Source: Polynucleobacter necessarius (lineage in GTDB: Bacteria; Pseudomonadota; Gammaproteobacteria; Burkholderiales; Burkholderiaceae). From it: 64,000 bases of DNA. The translations under genes and the position numbers were made by a program. The stretch is taken from contig NZ_LT606951.1 of NCBI RefSeq assembly GCF_900095205.1, positions 620,001-684,000 on the forward strand, written 5' to 3'. Below, one piece after another: positions 33,005 through 43,543 of this stretch. Within the stretch, counting starts at the first letter, position 1. Every line of letters starts with the position of its first letter. The notes beneath the pieces are model-generated. The model did no database searches, had not been told where the DNA came from, and saw nothing but the letters and a program-made list of their open reading frames with translations.

Positions 33005-33864
33005 GTGCGTAAATTCCATTTCAGTCGCCGTCCTGCGCGGATTAACTTAGATGAATATCGCGCTACGCTGACGCGCTCAGAGGTAGCGCGCCCAGAGAAT
33101 AATTTTTATCATTGGCTCTTAGGTACGAGTTGGACTAGCTTACTTAGCTTGTGGAGATGGTGCTATTACACGCGCTCAGCCAGGCTCTCTGCTGGACACT
33201 TTTTTCTTTAGCGTTCAAACCATGGCTACTATTGGTTATGGGCGTATGACGCCTATTGGTAGTTGGCCCAACGCGATTGTCACCGTTGAAGCGTTCTTTG
33301 GGATTGTTTATTCAGCTTTGACTACCGGTTTAGCCTTTGCACGATTTACGAGGCCTACTGCGGGCGTGCGCTTCTCTAAAAAGTGGCGGTGGTTGGAAGT
33401 CATGATGGCGTGCAAACATTTAAATTTCGAGTTGCTAACGATCGTAGCTCTCATATTGTTGAGGCTCAGATGCGACCGTGGTAGATTGTAGAGAGTATGA
33501 TGGCTGAGGGTGAACGTTAGCGCCGTTCGGTTGAACTGTCTTTGCATCGTTCAGAGAGCCCAGTGTTCTCTTTAACCTGGACTGCAATGCGTAGTATCGA
33601 TGAGACAAGCGCTTTAAAAGAGTACATAGGAAAGTCTGCGATTGAGCGTCAATGGCATTTGCTCATTACCTTTACTGCTATCATGAGAGCCTAGCGAATC
33701 AGGTCTACGCTCGCCATGTATACCTGCCTAAAGATGTGCAGCAAAATGCGTCATTCGTCGATATAGTCACAGCATTGCCAGACGGCGATCGTTTGATTGA
33801 TCTAACCAATTTTGATAAGTGGATTCCGAATTCATCGGATAACTTAGTAGATAGAGGGGTAGTT
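33005..33864 (+). pseudogene. Bacterial inward-rectifier (KirBac-type) K+ channel, broken
   Basis: GTG start at 33005. After a basic N-terminus and FYHWLLGTSW, the first membrane helix is missing. The text jumps to CGDGAITRAQPGSLLDTFFF, the pore helix and the selectivity filter MATIGYG (~33222-33242), then the inner helix (SALTTGLAFARFTRPTAGVR). The cytoplasmic domain is in several frames (VQTFKFRVANDRSSHIVEAQ; SPVFSLTWTAMRSIDETSAL; ESLANQVYARHVYLPKDVQQ). It has stops near 33489 and 33521 and a shift near 33675. The last frame has no stop before the decarboxylase start at 33865. Confidence 0.86.
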
Positions 33865-36132
33865 ATGAAATTTCGTTTCCCAATCATCATCATTGATGAA
33901 GAATTCCGCTCCGAAAATATTTCGGGGTCTGGAATTTGTGACCTCGCTGAGGCAATTGAAAATGAGAGTATGGAGGTCATTGGTTTAACCAGTTACGGCG
34001 ACCTTACATCCTTTGCGCAACAGGCATCTCGTGCCTCAACCTTCATTGTGTCGATTGATGATGAAGAATTTGATTCTGATTCGGAAGATCATGACCTGCC
34101 TGCGCTGAATAATTTGCGTGCTTTCATTACTGAGGTACGTAAGCGTAATGAAGACATTCCTATTTTCTTGTATGGCGAGACTCGCACATCTCGACATATG
34201 CCTAATGACATCTTGCGTGAGTTGCACGGCTTTATTCATATGAATGAAGACACTCCAGAGTTTGTCGCACGACATATTATTCGTGAAGCTAAAGTCTATT
34301 TGGATTCTTTGGCACCCCCATTCTTCCGTGCATTAACTAACTACGCATCAGAAGGATCCTATTCTTGGCATTGTCCAGGGCACTCTGGTGGAGTTGCCTT
34401 TTTAAAGAGTCCAGTGGGGCGAATGTTCCATCAATTCTTCGGTGAGAATATGCTTCGCGCTGATGTTTGCAATGCAGTTGAAGAATTAGGTCAGCTCCTA
34501 GATCACACTGGCCCGGTGTTGCAGAGTGAACGTAATGCTGCCCGTATTTTTAATGCCGATCATTTGTTCTTTGTGACTAATGGCACATCCACATCTAACA
34601 AGATTGTTTGGCACTCTACGGTTGCTCCGGGCGATGTTGTCTTAGTTGATCGAAACTGCCATAAGTCGGTCATTCATTCGATCACGATGATGGGTGCGAT
34701 CCCTATTTTCTTGATGCCTACACGTAATCACCTGGGCATTATTGGTCCCATCCCCAAAGAAGAGTTTGAGTGGAAAAATATCAAGAAGAAAATTGATGCT
34801 AATCCGTTCATTAAGGATAAGAATGTTGTGCCACGCGTCATGACTTTGACTCAAAGCACTTATGACGGCATTGTCTACAACGTTGAGATGATTAAAGAGA
34901 TGTTGGATGGTAAGGTCGACTCATTGCATTTTGATGAGGCTTGGTTGCCACATGCTGCCTTCCATCCTTTCTATAAGGATATGCATGCAATTGGTTCAGA
35001 CCGTAAGCGCACCAAAAAGAGTTTGATGTTTGCGACTCAGTCAACTCATAAGTTATTGGCCGGGTTGTCGCAAGCTTCACAAGTATTGGTTCAGGATGCT
35101 GAAGATACGAAGCTCGATCGTGATTGCTTCAACGAGGCGTATTTAATGCATACCTCAACGAGTCCACAGTACGCAATTATTGCCTCATGTGACGTATCTG
35201 CGGCCATGATGGAGTCTCCCGGTGGCACTACCTTAGTTGAAGAATCGATCGCGGAAGCCATGGACTTTCGTCGCGCAATGCGCGAGGTGGATGACAAGTT
35301 TGGGGCTGATTGGTGGTTTAAAGTTTGGGGTCCAGATCATTTAGCGGATGAGGGTATTGGTGAGCGCTCAGATTGGATCTTAGAACCATCTGCAGCTTGG
35401 CATGATTTTGGCAAGCTCGCTAAAGACTTCAATATATTGGATCCGATTAAGGCAACGGTTGTTACCCCTGGATTGGATATCGAGGGTAACTTTGGGTCTA
35501 TGGGCATTCCGGCCAGCATTGTGACTAAGTATTTGGCTGAGCATGGCGTTATCGTGGAGAAGTGTGGTTTGTACTCCTTCTTCATTATGTTTACCATCGG
35601 CATTACCAAAGGTCGCTGGAATACGCTCGTGACTGAATTGCAACAGTTCAAAGATCACTTTGATAAAAATGCACCTTTATGGAAAGTGCTACCCGAGTTT
35701 GTTGCCAAGCATCCACGTTATGAGCGCGTCGGCCTCAAAGATATTTGTCAGCAAATTCATGAGTTCTATAAGAGTCGTGATGTAGCGCGCATGACTACTG
35801 AGATGTATACCTCAGATATGGTTCCAGCCATGATGCCTTCAGAGGCATGGGCAAAGATGGCGCATAAAGAAGTGGATCGTGTGCCGCTAGATCAATTGGA
35901 AGGTCGCGTAACCGCGATGCTGGTTACGCCATACCCTCCGGGTATTCCGCTTCTGATTCCTGGAGAGCGCTTTAACAAGCGCATCATTGATTACCTCTAC
36001 TTTGCCAGAGATTTCAATGAAAAGTTTCCTGGATTTGAAACGGATATTCATGGTCTTGTCAAAACCAGTATGGATGGTCGTAGCGAGTACTATGTCGATT
36101 GCGTTAGACAGGAGCGCGATATTACGCTCTAA
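33865..36132 (+). CDS. Orn/Lys/Arg decarboxylase (PLP-dependent, large type)
   Basis: 755 aa cytosolic PLP enzyme of the large prokaryotic ornithine/lysine/arginine decarboxylase group, with wing (~1-130), core and C-terminal domains. The PLP lysine lies in ATQSTHKLLAGLSQASQ. Also conserved are WHCPGHSGGVAFLKSP, FVTNGTSTSNKIVWHST and FDEAWLPHAAFHPFY. The start chosen is ATG 33865, preceded by GAGGGG at good spacing, giving MKFRFPIIIIDEEF. The frame extends upstream to 33652, but that part is the tail of the Kir channel. The substrate among the three amino acids cannot be fixed. It would make a diamine or agmatine. A terminator follows. Confidence 0.92.
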   Translation: MKFRFPIIIIDEEFRSENISGSGICDLAEAIENESMEVIGLTSYGDLTSFAQQASRASTFIVSIDDEEFDSDSEDHDLPALNNLRAFITEVRKRNEDIPIFLYGETRTSRHMPNDILRELHGFIHMNEDTPEFVARHIIREAKVYLDSLAPPFFRALTNYASEGSYSWHCPGHSGGVAFLKSPVGRMFHQFFGENMLRADVCNAVEELGQLLDHTGPVLQSERNAARIFNADHLFFVTNGTSTSNKIVWHSTVAPGDVVLVDRNCHKSVIHSITMMGAIPIFLMPTRNHLGIIGPIPKEEFEWKNIKKKIDANPFIKDKNVVPRVMTLTQSTYDGIVYNVEMIKEMLDGKVDSLHFDEAWLPHAAFHPFYKDMHAIGSDRKRTKKSLMFATQSTHKLLAGLSQASQVLVQDAEDTKLDRDCFNEAYLMHTSTSPQYAIIASCDVSAAMMESPGGTTLVEESIAEAMDFRRAMREVDDKFGADWWFKVWGPDHLADEGIGERSDWILEPSAAWHDFGKLAKDFNILDPIKATVVTPGLDIEGNFGSMGIPASIVTKYLAEHGVIVEKCGLYSFFIMFTIGITKGRWNTLVTELQQFKDHFDKNAPLWKVLPEFVAKHPRYERVGLKDICQQIHEFYKSRDVARMTTEMYTSDMVPAMMPSEAWAKMAHKEVDRVPLDQLEGRVTAMLVTPYPPGIPLLIPGERFNKRIIDYLYFARDFNEKFPGFETDIHGLVKTSMDGRSEYYVDCVRQERDITL

Positions 36133-36158
36133 TGATTTAAAAGTAGCTTCTGAAAAGT

Positions 36159-36186
36159 GCTCTGCAATTGCAGAGCATTTTTTTAT
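36159..36186 (+). terminator. Rho-independent terminator after the decarboxylase
   Basis: An 18-bp perfect palindrome (GCTCTGCAATTGCAGAGC, 36159-36176) is followed by a T tract at 36178-36184. It lies 26 bp after the decarboxylase stop. The T tract overlaps the end of the convergent TRAP gene, so it mainly serves the plus strand. Confidence 0.88.
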
Positions 36187-37722
36187 TTAACCGGCTTATC
36201 TAATTGAAAAGTAACGGGTGCATCTTCATCAACCTTGCTTGAAGGTGAGTCTGATTTATTGGTATCTCCATCTGTGAAATTAAAGTCTTGGCTCTCAGCC
36301 ACTGCAGCAGGCTTGTCTAGCAAAGTCATTACCAGCGCAGGGAAGGCCATTACCAATACTACCATGATTAACTGCAACCCAACCCAAGGTAGTGCGCCCC
36401 AGTAAATATCGCTACTCTTGACTTCTTTGGGTGCCACACCCCTAAGGTAAAAGAGAGCAAAGCCAAATGGCGGATGCATGAATGAAGTTTGCATATTCAC
36501 ACAGAGCATTACCCCAAACCATACTAAGGGCGGCACCAGCTGGCTGCCTGAGGATTGCCGTTCATTGAGTCAAAGTGGCACAGGGGAAAGTAATTTGACG
36601 GCCACTGGAGCCAACATTGGAACCACAATGAATGCGATCTCAAAAAAGTCTAGAAAGAAGGCCAAGAAGAAAACGAATAAATTCACAACAATCAAAAAGC
36701 TGATCCAACCGCCTGGAAGATTGGAAAAAAGTTCTTCCACCCAAAAAACCCACCATCCATACCTTGGAAAACCACTGAAAAGCAGGTAGATCCAATCAGG
36801 ATGAAGACAACCATGGCAGTAATGCGCATCGTGTTTTGATAGGCTTCTTGCACTAATCTTTTTAGATTAGGAATTTTTGACCTTCTTAACCAGGCTAGTA
36901 CAAGCGGCCCCCATTGCTCCCATCGCACCAGATTCCGTTGGGGTTGCAATGCCCGTCATGATGGTGCCTAGAACTAGGAAAATGAGCACGGCTGAGGGAA
37001 TGATCCCCATGAGACATTTTTCCATAGCGCTCAACCTCGCAGTGTGAGCTCGCTTAGGGGTGCTGGTGGCAAGTAATCTGGTCGCAGACAACTTAAGACA
37101 AAAGTGTAGAGCGTAAATAGAGCGATTTGCAGCAAAGATGGCCCCCACGGCGCCCAGATACATGCTACCCACATCCGCGCTACTGCTTTGGGTCTTTAGT
37201 TGGTCAGCCAAAACAATCAGCACCAAAGAGGACGGCGCTAATTGTGTAATGGTTCCTGAGGCTGCTAAAACGCCCGTAGCGTAGCGCATGTTATAGCCGT
37301 AACCGCCATACCCGGTAGCGAGATCATCGCCATAGGCAATCACCTGAGCTGCCACAGTGCCCGTAATTGCACCTAGGATGAATCCCACCAATGATGACGG
37401 AGTAGCCCAAGCCACCCCGAACGCGTTCAAAGAGTTGTCCCATTGAATCGAGCATTTCTTCTGCTAAGCCGCAGCGTTCAAGAATTGCCCCCATAAAAGT
37501 GAAGAAGGGGATGGCTAGAAGGAGATCGTTAGCAAGTACGCCACCAAAAATTCGCTGGGGAATAGCTTGCAAAAATGGCACACCAAAAAAACCTTCGCTA
37601 ATAGCAATGATTGCAAAAAATAGACCTGCAGCCATCAACGAAAAAGCGACTGGAAAGCCAACCAGCATAAAGACAATTAGTCCGCCAAACATCAAAGGCG
37701 GCATCCACTCTAATGGAATCAT
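36183..37722 (-). pseudogene. TRAP transporter large permease (DctM type), broken
   Basis: About 510 codons of a 12-14 helix TRAP permease. The start MIPLEWMPPLMFGGLIVFML, the conserved GFPVAFSLMAAGLFF and AIPFFTFMGAILERCGLAEE are typical. PTESGAMGAMGA marks the second half, and MQTSFMHPPFGFALFYLRGV the end. Frames change near 37420, 36900, and in a region of poor match at 36540-36700. The unusually long hydrophilic C-tail (~60 residues rich in D/S) is as expected for the mannitol/chloroaromatic-type subgroup. No periplasmic DctP gene is in the window. The substrate is unknown. Confidence 0.88.
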
Positions 37723-38271
37723 TGGATAGGCTTCTCGTATTGCAGGTATTCAGCAGGCAAAGTCATTTCACCGTTGAGAGCGCCGATACGTTTGATGATT
37801 TCAGAAAGACCTTGCAGGCTTAGCATGAAGAACCCGAAAGGCACTACAAATTTAATGGGATAGCGCGCCAGTCCGCCTGAGTTCAGTGAATGCTCCATGA
37901 TGATCCATGATGGATAAAACAGAGACGTCCAAGAAAACCAAGCAAATAATATGCATGCTGGCATTAAAAAGAAGATGAGGCCGAGGAGATCAACCCAAAG
38001 ACGTCTTCGATCGGTGAGGTGCGAGTAGATAATATCGACACGAACATGCTCATTGCGTTTAAGAGTATATGCAGATCCTAGCATCACAGCAGCAGCAAAA
38101 AGGTACCACTGAAGCTCAAGTGGCCAGTTGTTGCTGATGTCTGGGCCATATCTGAGCAGTGCGTTAATTGCCGATACTACGCAAGACAGCAAAATCATAA
38201 TGCTGGCAGCCTTGCCTAAAACCTGGTTTACTCGATCAATGCCGGCAGAGAGCTTAGATCCAAAATCCCAT
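37719..38271 (-). pseudogene. TRAP transporter small permease (DctQ type), N-terminal frameshift
   Basis: Four-helix DctQ partner of the large TRAP permease, overlapping it by 4 bp. The body (MILLSCVVSAINALLRYGPD, NWPLELQWYLFAAAVMLGSA, HVRVDIIYSHLTDRRRLWVD) is open for 160 codons. The likely ATG at 38271 is followed by a TTTT run where three T would join it to GSKLSAGIDRVNQVLGKAAS. No other start codon is available between that point and the internal ATG (38198), so the first membrane segment is compromised. Lies directly downstream of argH. Confidence 0.8.
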
Positions 38272-38276
38272 GTGGT

Positions 38277-39695
38277 TTAAAGATTTGCACGACCTCGTTT
38301 AATAGCTGACAGTACTTGTGTTGGAGCAGTGCCACCGGCATGTTGGCGTGACTGGACAGAACCATCAACGGTAAGCAAAGCAAAAACATCATCACTCATG
38401 AGTTCAGGACGGTTGTCTAGACCACAAGCAAAGCGCAATTCAGAAAGACTTAGATCAGTCAACATGCAGTTTCTGCCCACACAGGCCTTTACGGCATGAG
38501 CAACTGCTTCATGTGCATCGCGGAAGACTAAACCTTTTTTAACTAGGTAGTCAGCGAGGTCAGTTGCGGTAGCAAAGCCTTCCTCTGCAGCAGCTTTCAT
38601 GACATCAGCTTTCACTTCTATATGAGGCACCATGTCAGCAAAAATACGTAAGGTATCTTGCACGGTATCGACTGCATCAAATAAAGGCTCTTTATCCTCT
38701 TGGTTATCTTTATTGTAGGCAAGTGGTTGTCCCTTCATCAGTGTCAATAAAGAAATCAGGTCACCATAAACCCTACCAGTTTTACCGCGGGCTAATTCTG
38801 GAACATCGGGATTTTTCTTCTGCGGCATGATGGAGCTGCCGGTGCAGAAGCGATCAGGCAGATCGATAAAGCCAAAGCAGGGGCTGAGCCATAAAATCAG
38901 CTCTTCTGATAGACGGGATACATGCATCATCAAGATAGAAGCAAAGGCGCAGAACTCAATTGCAAAATCTCGATCTGATACAGCGTCAAGAGAGTTATTG
39001 CAGATACCATCAAAGCCAAGAGCCTTAGCAACCTGCTCACGATCAATGGGGTAGGTAGTTCCTGCTAATGCTGCAGCACCTAAGGGCAAACGATTAAAGC
39101 GTGCACGCAAGTCTGCTAAGCGACTTGCATCACGACTAAACATCTCGTAGTAAGCCATCAAATGGTGGCCAAAAGTAATCGGTTGTGCAACTTGCAAATG
39201 GGTATGACCTGGCATGATGGTGGCAGCATGTTTTTCTGCCAAATCTAAAAGTGCTCCACGTAAAGACCTCAGGGTGATAGCAATGTCATCTACGCTGCCA
39301 CGTAACCAAAGACGTAAATCTGTTGCCACTTGGTCATTACGAGAGCGACTAGTATGCAAACGCTTACCGGCATCCCCAACCAGTGCTGTGAGTCGGGCCT
39401 CAATATTGAGGTGAACATCTTCGAGCGCTAATTGCCAGTTAAATTCACCGGATTCAATTTCACTCTTAATTTGCGCCATTCCCCTTTGAATGTCTGCTAA
39501 ATCTTGAGGACTGATGATTTTTTGGGTGGCCAGCATTTCCGCATGGGCTAGAGAGCCGGCGATATCGACCATGGCAAAACGTTGATCAAACCCAATGGAG
39601 GCGGTATAGCGCTGAACAAGTTCGTCGACGGGTTCGGCAAAACGCGCTGACCAAGCTTGGGTTTTGTTGGCTAAGGAATTTTTTGATGAGCTCAT
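38277..39695 (-). CDS. argH: Argininosuccinate lyase
   Basis: Splits argininosuccinate into arginine and fumarate, the final step of arginine synthesis. It is 472 aa from the ATG at 39695 ([20 protein letters not shown]); a second ATG two codons upstream is possible. The fumarase/lyase signature [12 protein letters not shown] (~residue 285) is present, as are [18 protein letters not shown] (HTSRSRND loop) and [19 protein letters not shown]. The frame is clean. It is divergent from hemC with only 43 bp between start codons, so their promoters must overlap. Confidence 0.96.
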   Translation of the reverse strand: MSSSKNSLANKTQAWSARFAEPVDELVQRYTASIGFDQRFAMVDIAGSLAHAEMLATQKIISPQDLADIQRGMAQIKSEIESGEFNWQLALEDVHLNIEARLTALVGDAGKRLHTSRSRNDQVATDLRLWLRGSVDDIAITLRSLRGALLDLAEKHAATIMPGHTHLQVAQPITFGHHLMAYYEMFSRDASRLADLRARFNRLPLGAAALAGTTYPIDREQVAKALGFDGICNNSLDAVSDRDFAIEFCAFASILMMHVSRLSEELILWLSPCFGFIDLPDRFCTGSSIMPQKKNPDVPELARGKTGRVYGDLISLLTLMKGQPLAYNKDNQEDKEPLFDAVDTVQDTLRIFADMVPHIEVKADVMKAAAEEGFATATDLADYLVKKGLVFRDAHEAVAHAVKACVGRNCMLTDLSLSELRFACGLDNRPELMSDDVFALLTVDGSVQSRQHAGGTAPTQVLSAIKRGRANL

Positions 39696-39738
39696 AAGCA
39701 CAGTATATTGGTGTAGGTCTTTGATTATTTTAAATGTT

Positions 39739-40716
39739 ATGTCCCAAACCCTGAATTCTTCATCCTCGGCTGCCCCAAAGCGCCTCGTAATTGCCTCCCG
39801 TGAAAGTCGCCTCGCTATGTGGCAGGCTGAGCATGTCCGGGATTGCCTTAAAAAGCTCTATCCCGACTGCGATGTGCAGATTTTGGGAATGACTACCCAT
39901 GGGGACCAGATTTTGGATAGAGTCCTTTCTAAAGCGGGTGGAAAAGGGCTTTTTGTGAAAGAGCTCGAGACGGCTCTTGAGGATGGTCGCGCAGATTTGG
40001 CGGTGCATTCTTTAAAAGACGTGCCTATGGTGATGCCGGAGGGTTTTGATCTGGCTTGCGTCATGACTAGAGAAGATGCAAGAGACGCATTTGTCTCCAA
40101 TGATTATGCCAGTCTCGAGGATCTGCCTGTCGGCGCAATAGTCGGCACATCTAGTCTGCGCCGCGAGTCAGTTCTGCGTGCAAAGTTTCCTCACCTGATC
40201 ATCCAGCCACTAAGAGGTAACTTGGATACTCGCATGGGTAAGTTGGATCGAGGGGGGTATCAGGCCATTATTCTGGCTGCTGCTGGCTTAAAGCGCTTAG
40301 GTCTAGAGTCTCGCATCCGCGCATTCCTGCCTTACGACCCGTATACGCCAGCTGCTGGTCAGGGTGCTTTAGGAATTGAAACATTGAGTAAGCATCCCGA
40401 TATCAAACAGTGGCTTTCCCCATTAAATGACTTACCTACATTATTTGCAGTCTCTGCTGAACGAATGGTGTCGCGTCAACTGGGTGGATCTTGCGAGGTC
40501 TCATTGGCTGCACATGCAGTATGGGATCAGAATCAAATGAGCATTTGTTCCTTTGTTGCTAGCACTGATGGCAAAGCAATTTGCCTAGCGAATGGAAGTG
40601 CTCAAGTCAATTCGGTTGAAGATGCCGAGGCTCTAGGGCTTTTAGTGGCACGGGACTTGCTGTCCCAGGGTGCGGCAGACTTAATTCCAACCCTACCTAA
40701 GCAAGATAATAATTAA
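39739..40716 (+). CDS. hemC: Hydroxymethylbilane synthase (porphobilinogen deaminase)
   Basis: Polymerises four porphobilinogens to hydroxymethylbilane in heme synthesis. It is 325 aa from the ATG at 39739 ([20 protein letters not shown]). An earlier in-frame ATG at 39664 would overlap argH and is unlikely. Conserved parts are [51 protein letters not shown] and the dipyrromethane-cofactor cysteine in [13 protein letters not shown] (~residue 255). Followed by hemD after 13 bp. Confidence 0.96.
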   Translation: MSQTLNSSSSAAPKRLVIASRESRLAMWQAEHVRDCLKKLYPDCDVQILGMTTHGDQILDRVLSKAGGKGLFVKELETALEDGRADLAVHSLKDVPMVMPEGFDLACVMTREDARDAFVSNDYASLEDLPVGAIVGTSSLRRESVLRAKFPHLIIQPLRGNLDTRMGKLDRGGYQAIILAAAGLKRLGLESRIRAFLPYDPYTPAAGQGALGIETLSKHPDIKQWLSPLNDLPTLFAVSAERMVSRQLGGSCEVSLAAHAVWDQNQMSICSFVASTDGKAICLANGSAQVNSVEDAEALGLLVARDLLSQGAADLIPTLPKQDNN

Positions 40717-40729
40717 GTAGTTATCCCTC

Positions 40730-41554
40730 ATGAGCACTAAAACCATCATTGTTACTAGGCCAAGTGGTCAGGCTCGTCAATTGATTGAGGTGCTTACTAT
40801 TGCGATAGAAGAAAGTGGTGTAGCAAAACGTAGTTTCCCAGAGGTCCTGTCTCTGCCCTTGTTAACGATTGTTCCAAAGACTGACGAGGCATTGGCGGAG
40901 CAAATTGTCGCCGTCTTGAATCAAGTAGATCTTGCCATTTTCGTAAGCCCAAATGCTATCGAGAGTGTGATGCGTTTATTAGAGCGAGACTGGCAAGACC
41001 TTGCAAAAAAGATTATCCCGATTGGTGTGATGGGGGGAAGCAGTCATCAAGCCCTTAAAAATCATGGCATTGGATTAGAGCGGATGCCGACACCGATCAT
41101 CCTTCCTGAGAGTAATGAAAACTGGGATTCAGAGGGCTTGTGGCAAGAACTCCAATCACTTCATTGGGATTGGGAGAATAAAAAAGTAGTGATCTTTAAG
41201 GGTGAGGGTGGCCGTGATTGGTTGGCTGACACACTAAAAAAGGCGGGCGCTAAGGTTGACGCCATTTCTACCTATAGTCGAGTACCTCTAGATATTGAGC
41301 ATTCTGCTTGGCAGGCGATCCGAGACATCGATTTGAGCAAGTCACTTTGGTTGCTGACATCCTCTGAGGCAGTCCGCTATCTTGGCGAAGTATTCAAAGA
41401 TCAATTTACTCAAAATCTCAATAGCGCTTGTGCGCTATGCCCACATCACAACATAGCCGATGCAGCAGAGTTCATTGGATTCAGTGAAATTTTTACTAGT
41501 AAGCCGGGCGACGAGGCTCTAGTGAAGTCGACCTTAGCTTGGCTAACGCTTTAA
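40730..41554 (+). CDS. hemD: Uroporphyrinogen-III synthase
   Basis: Closes hydroxymethylbilane with inversion of ring D to give uroporphyrinogen III. The 274 aa frame starts MSTKTIIVTRPSGQARQLIE. It shows the poorly conserved but recognisable two-domain pattern: FVSPNAIESVMRLL (~residues 66-79), VVIFKGEGGRDWLADTLKKA (~155-174), then STYSRVPLD and LLTSSEAVRYLGEVF. Directly after hemC, a standard pairing. The hemX gene that often follows is missing; the next gene, ubiC, is convergent. The frame is intact. Confidence 0.9.
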   Translation: MSTKTIIVTRPSGQARQLIEVLTIAIEESGVAKRSFPEVLSLPLLTIVPKTDEALAEQIVAVLNQVDLAIFVSPNAIESVMRLLERDWQDLAKKIIPIGVMGGSSHQALKNHGIGLERMPTPIILPESNENWDSEGLWQELQSLHWDWENKKVVIFKGEGGRDWLADTLKKAGAKVDAISTYSRVPLDIEHSAWQAIRDIDLSKSLWLLTSSEAVRYLGEVFKDQFTQNLNSACALCPHHNIADAAEFIGFSEIFTSKPGDEALVKSTLAWLTL

Positions 41555-41591
41555 AAGTAAAACGAAGAGCTAAAAAAGAATGAAGAAAGAA

Positions 41592-42164
41592 CTAAAACTT
41601 CGCAGCCTTTAGAAGTTCAGGCAAGAAAATTTCGTTAACCAAAATGGGGTGTCCTTTTAAGCGATAAAGGGTGCGTCGTGCCCATAAAGGCGAGCTTAAA
41701 CCATTCAACTGCTTGGCGCATTTTTTCCATAATTCACTGCTTTTATCCAAGCGAGCAATATCACGAGGCGGTTTTGCTTTTGAGTGTTTACGAACTTTGC
41801 TAAATAAGACTGCGCCTAAAGGCTTAGTGCCAAGGCGCAGGATGGCATGATTACTTCCGCTTGAGCTAAATGTAGGAATGACACTATGCGCCATTACCAA
41901 TGGAATTCCATTGGAACAAAGTAGCACTTCGCGAACTCTGCAACGTCTGAGTTGGAAATGAAAATAATGACTTTCGTCGCTATTCAGTGATTGAGGGTAG
42001 TCACGCAAAACTTGCACTTCTAGTTTTTGCCCAATGACAGCCTCAATCTTTTGGGTGAGAGAACCGGTATCGCTCAACCAGGGTTGCCACTCGCGTAGCG
42101 CCCGATGGATTTCACCGGAACCGACTCGATTCCATGCAGAACGGAGACGATTACGGTGAATCAT
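41592..42164 (-). CDS. ubiC: Chorismate pyruvate-lyase
   Basis: Removes pyruvate from chorismate to give 4-hydroxybenzoate for ubiquinone. At 190 aa it is slightly longer than E. coli UbiC (165 aa). Recognisable segments are REVLLCSNGIPLVMAHSVIP (~residues 78-97), the substrate-site region LGTKPLGAVLF, and WARRTLYRLKGHPILVNEIF with the conserved glutamate. It follows the helicase gene by only 2 bp and is probably co-transcribed from it. The frame is clean. Confidence 0.9.
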   Translation of the reverse strand: MIHRNRLRSAWNRVGSGEIHRALREWQPWLSDTGSLTQKIEAVIGQKLEVQVLRDYPQSLNSDESHYFHFQLRRCRVREVLLCSNGIPLVMAHSVIPTFSSSGSNHAILRLGTKPLGAVLFSKVRKHSKAKPPRDIARLDKSSELWKKCAKQLNGLSSPLWARRTLYRLKGHPILVNEIFLPELLKAAKF

Positions 42165-42166
42165 TT

Positions 42167-43543
42167 TTAGCTACCGCTAAAGTTACGACGTTGGCCGCCG
42201 GACTTTGGTTTCGCAAAGCGTGGACCGCCTGCCGGGCGTGCTGGACGTGAATCAGCCGAGCGAGCGGGACGTGAATCACCTGAGTGACCACTACCAGCAT
42301 TATCGCCGCCAGAACCACCACCGCCAAAGCTTGGTTTAGCTTGTGGCTCTAAACCAGCGATGACTGAAGCGACGATATCTTGCTGTGTAAAGCGCTCAAT
42401 ATTACGGATCTTGGCGCGATCACGATGTTCAACCAAAGTGATTGCCACACCATTACGACCTGCACGACCTGTACGACCAATGCGGTGCGTATAGTCTTCT
42501 GGTTTCATTGGTAAGCCAAAGTTAATCACGTGATTAATGCGTGGGACATCGATACCGCGAGCAGCTACGTCGGTTGCAACCAAAATCTTGGTGTGACCTT
42601 TACGCAAAGACTCGAGGCGGCGCATACGCACGGCTTGAGGCATTGCACCATGAAGTGCAGTAGCTTCGTAGCCATTAGCACGCAAGGTGTCGGCAATCTT
42701 TTCGCTTTCAACTTGAGTGCTAGCAAACACTACTGCTTGATCCAAAGAGGCATCAGCCAAAATGTGCTCAAGCAATTTGTGCTTGTGTGACATGCTGTCA
42801 GCCCAGTGCAACTTCTGCACAATGTTAGCGTGTTTTTCACCTGCATGAGCAAGTTCAATACGCCTAGCATCTGTAGTCAACTCATTTGCTAAAGACATAA
42901 TCTTTGGTGAAAAAGTTGCAGAGAACATCAAGGTTTGGTCGCGACCAGAGCAACGCTTATCAATTGCTTCGAGATCTTCAGCAAATCCCATGTCGAGCAT
43001 GCGATCAGCTTCGTCAATCACGAGCTGTTTAACATCATCTAAGCGAATTGCTTTGCTATCGCACAAGTCGAGCAAACGACCTGGAGTTGCAACAACTAAC
43101 AATGCACCTTTCAATGCTTGGATTTGTTTTCTGTAAGGCATGCCACCCATAACGGTGGCAATACGGATACCTTTCATACCGCGAACTAAGTTCACTGCAT
43201 CGGCGGCAACCTGCTGAGCTAATTCGCGAGTAGGGCAGAGTACTAACACTTTAGGTTGTGCGCGGCCTGGAACTGGTGAACTGTTCGGGTTACTTTCAAT
43301 CAGTTGATTAATTAGGGGTAATAAAAAGGCTGCGGTTTTACCGCTACCAGTTTGGCTGCTGACCAATAAGTCACCGCCTGCTAAAGCTGCAGGAATAACC
43401 TGTGCTTGCACTTCGGTAGCTTGGGTAAATCCCAGTTCAGCAACGTTTTTAAGGAGTGATGCCGCTAGGGCAAAATTCTGGAATTCATTTCCAGCGCTCT
43501 TTGAGTCTTTCGACTCTTGTTTAGTTTCTTTAGAAAAAGTCAT
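42167..43543 (-). CDS. rhlE: DEAD-box RNA helicase, RhlE type
   Basis: ATP-dependent RNA helicase, 458 aa from the ATG at 43543 (MTFSKETKQESKDSK). An ATG 12 bp earlier abuts the AAGGAG sequence and is less likely. All core motifs are present: the Q-motif region GFTQATEVQAQVIPAALAGG, SSQTGSGKT, PTRELAQQ, TPGRLLD, DEADRML, SATF, VATDVAARGIDVP and HRIGRTGRAGRNG. A Gly/Arg/Pro/Ser-rich tail (~residues 415-458) is typical of RhlE and likely binds RNA. Role in ribosome assembly or RNA turnover is by family. The ubiC gene follows. Confidence 0.92.
   Translation of the reverse strand: MTFSKETKQESKDSKSAGNEFQNFALAASLLKNVAELGFTQATEVQAQVIPAALAGGDLLVSSQTGSGKTAAFLLPLINQLIESNPNSSPVPGRAQPKVLVLCPTRELAQQVAADAVNLVRGMKGIRIATVMGGMPYRKQIQALKGALLVVATPGRLLDLCDSKAIRLDDVKQLVIDEADRMLDMGFAEDLEAIDKRCSGRDQTLMFSATFSPKIMSLANELTTDARRIELAHAGEKHANIVQKLHWADSMSHKHKLLEHILADASLDQAVVFASTQVESEKIADTLRANGYEATALHGAMPQAVRMRRLESLRKGHTKILVATDVAARGIDVPRINHVINFGLPMKPEDYTHRIGRTGRAGRNGVAITLVEHRDRAKIRNIERFTQQDIVASVIAGLEPQAKPSFGGGGSGGDNAGSGHSGDSRPARSADSRPARPAGGPRFAKPKSGGQRRNFSGS

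Noticed and set aside
33652-33864. N-terminal extension of the Orn/Lys/Arg decarboxylase
   Set aside because: The residues match the cytoplasmic end of a KirBac channel, and a good ribosome-binding site precedes the ATG at 33865.
39664-39738. Earlier hemC start
   Set aside because: It would overlap the argH coding start and adds residues unlike HemC; the ATG at 39739 fits the family.
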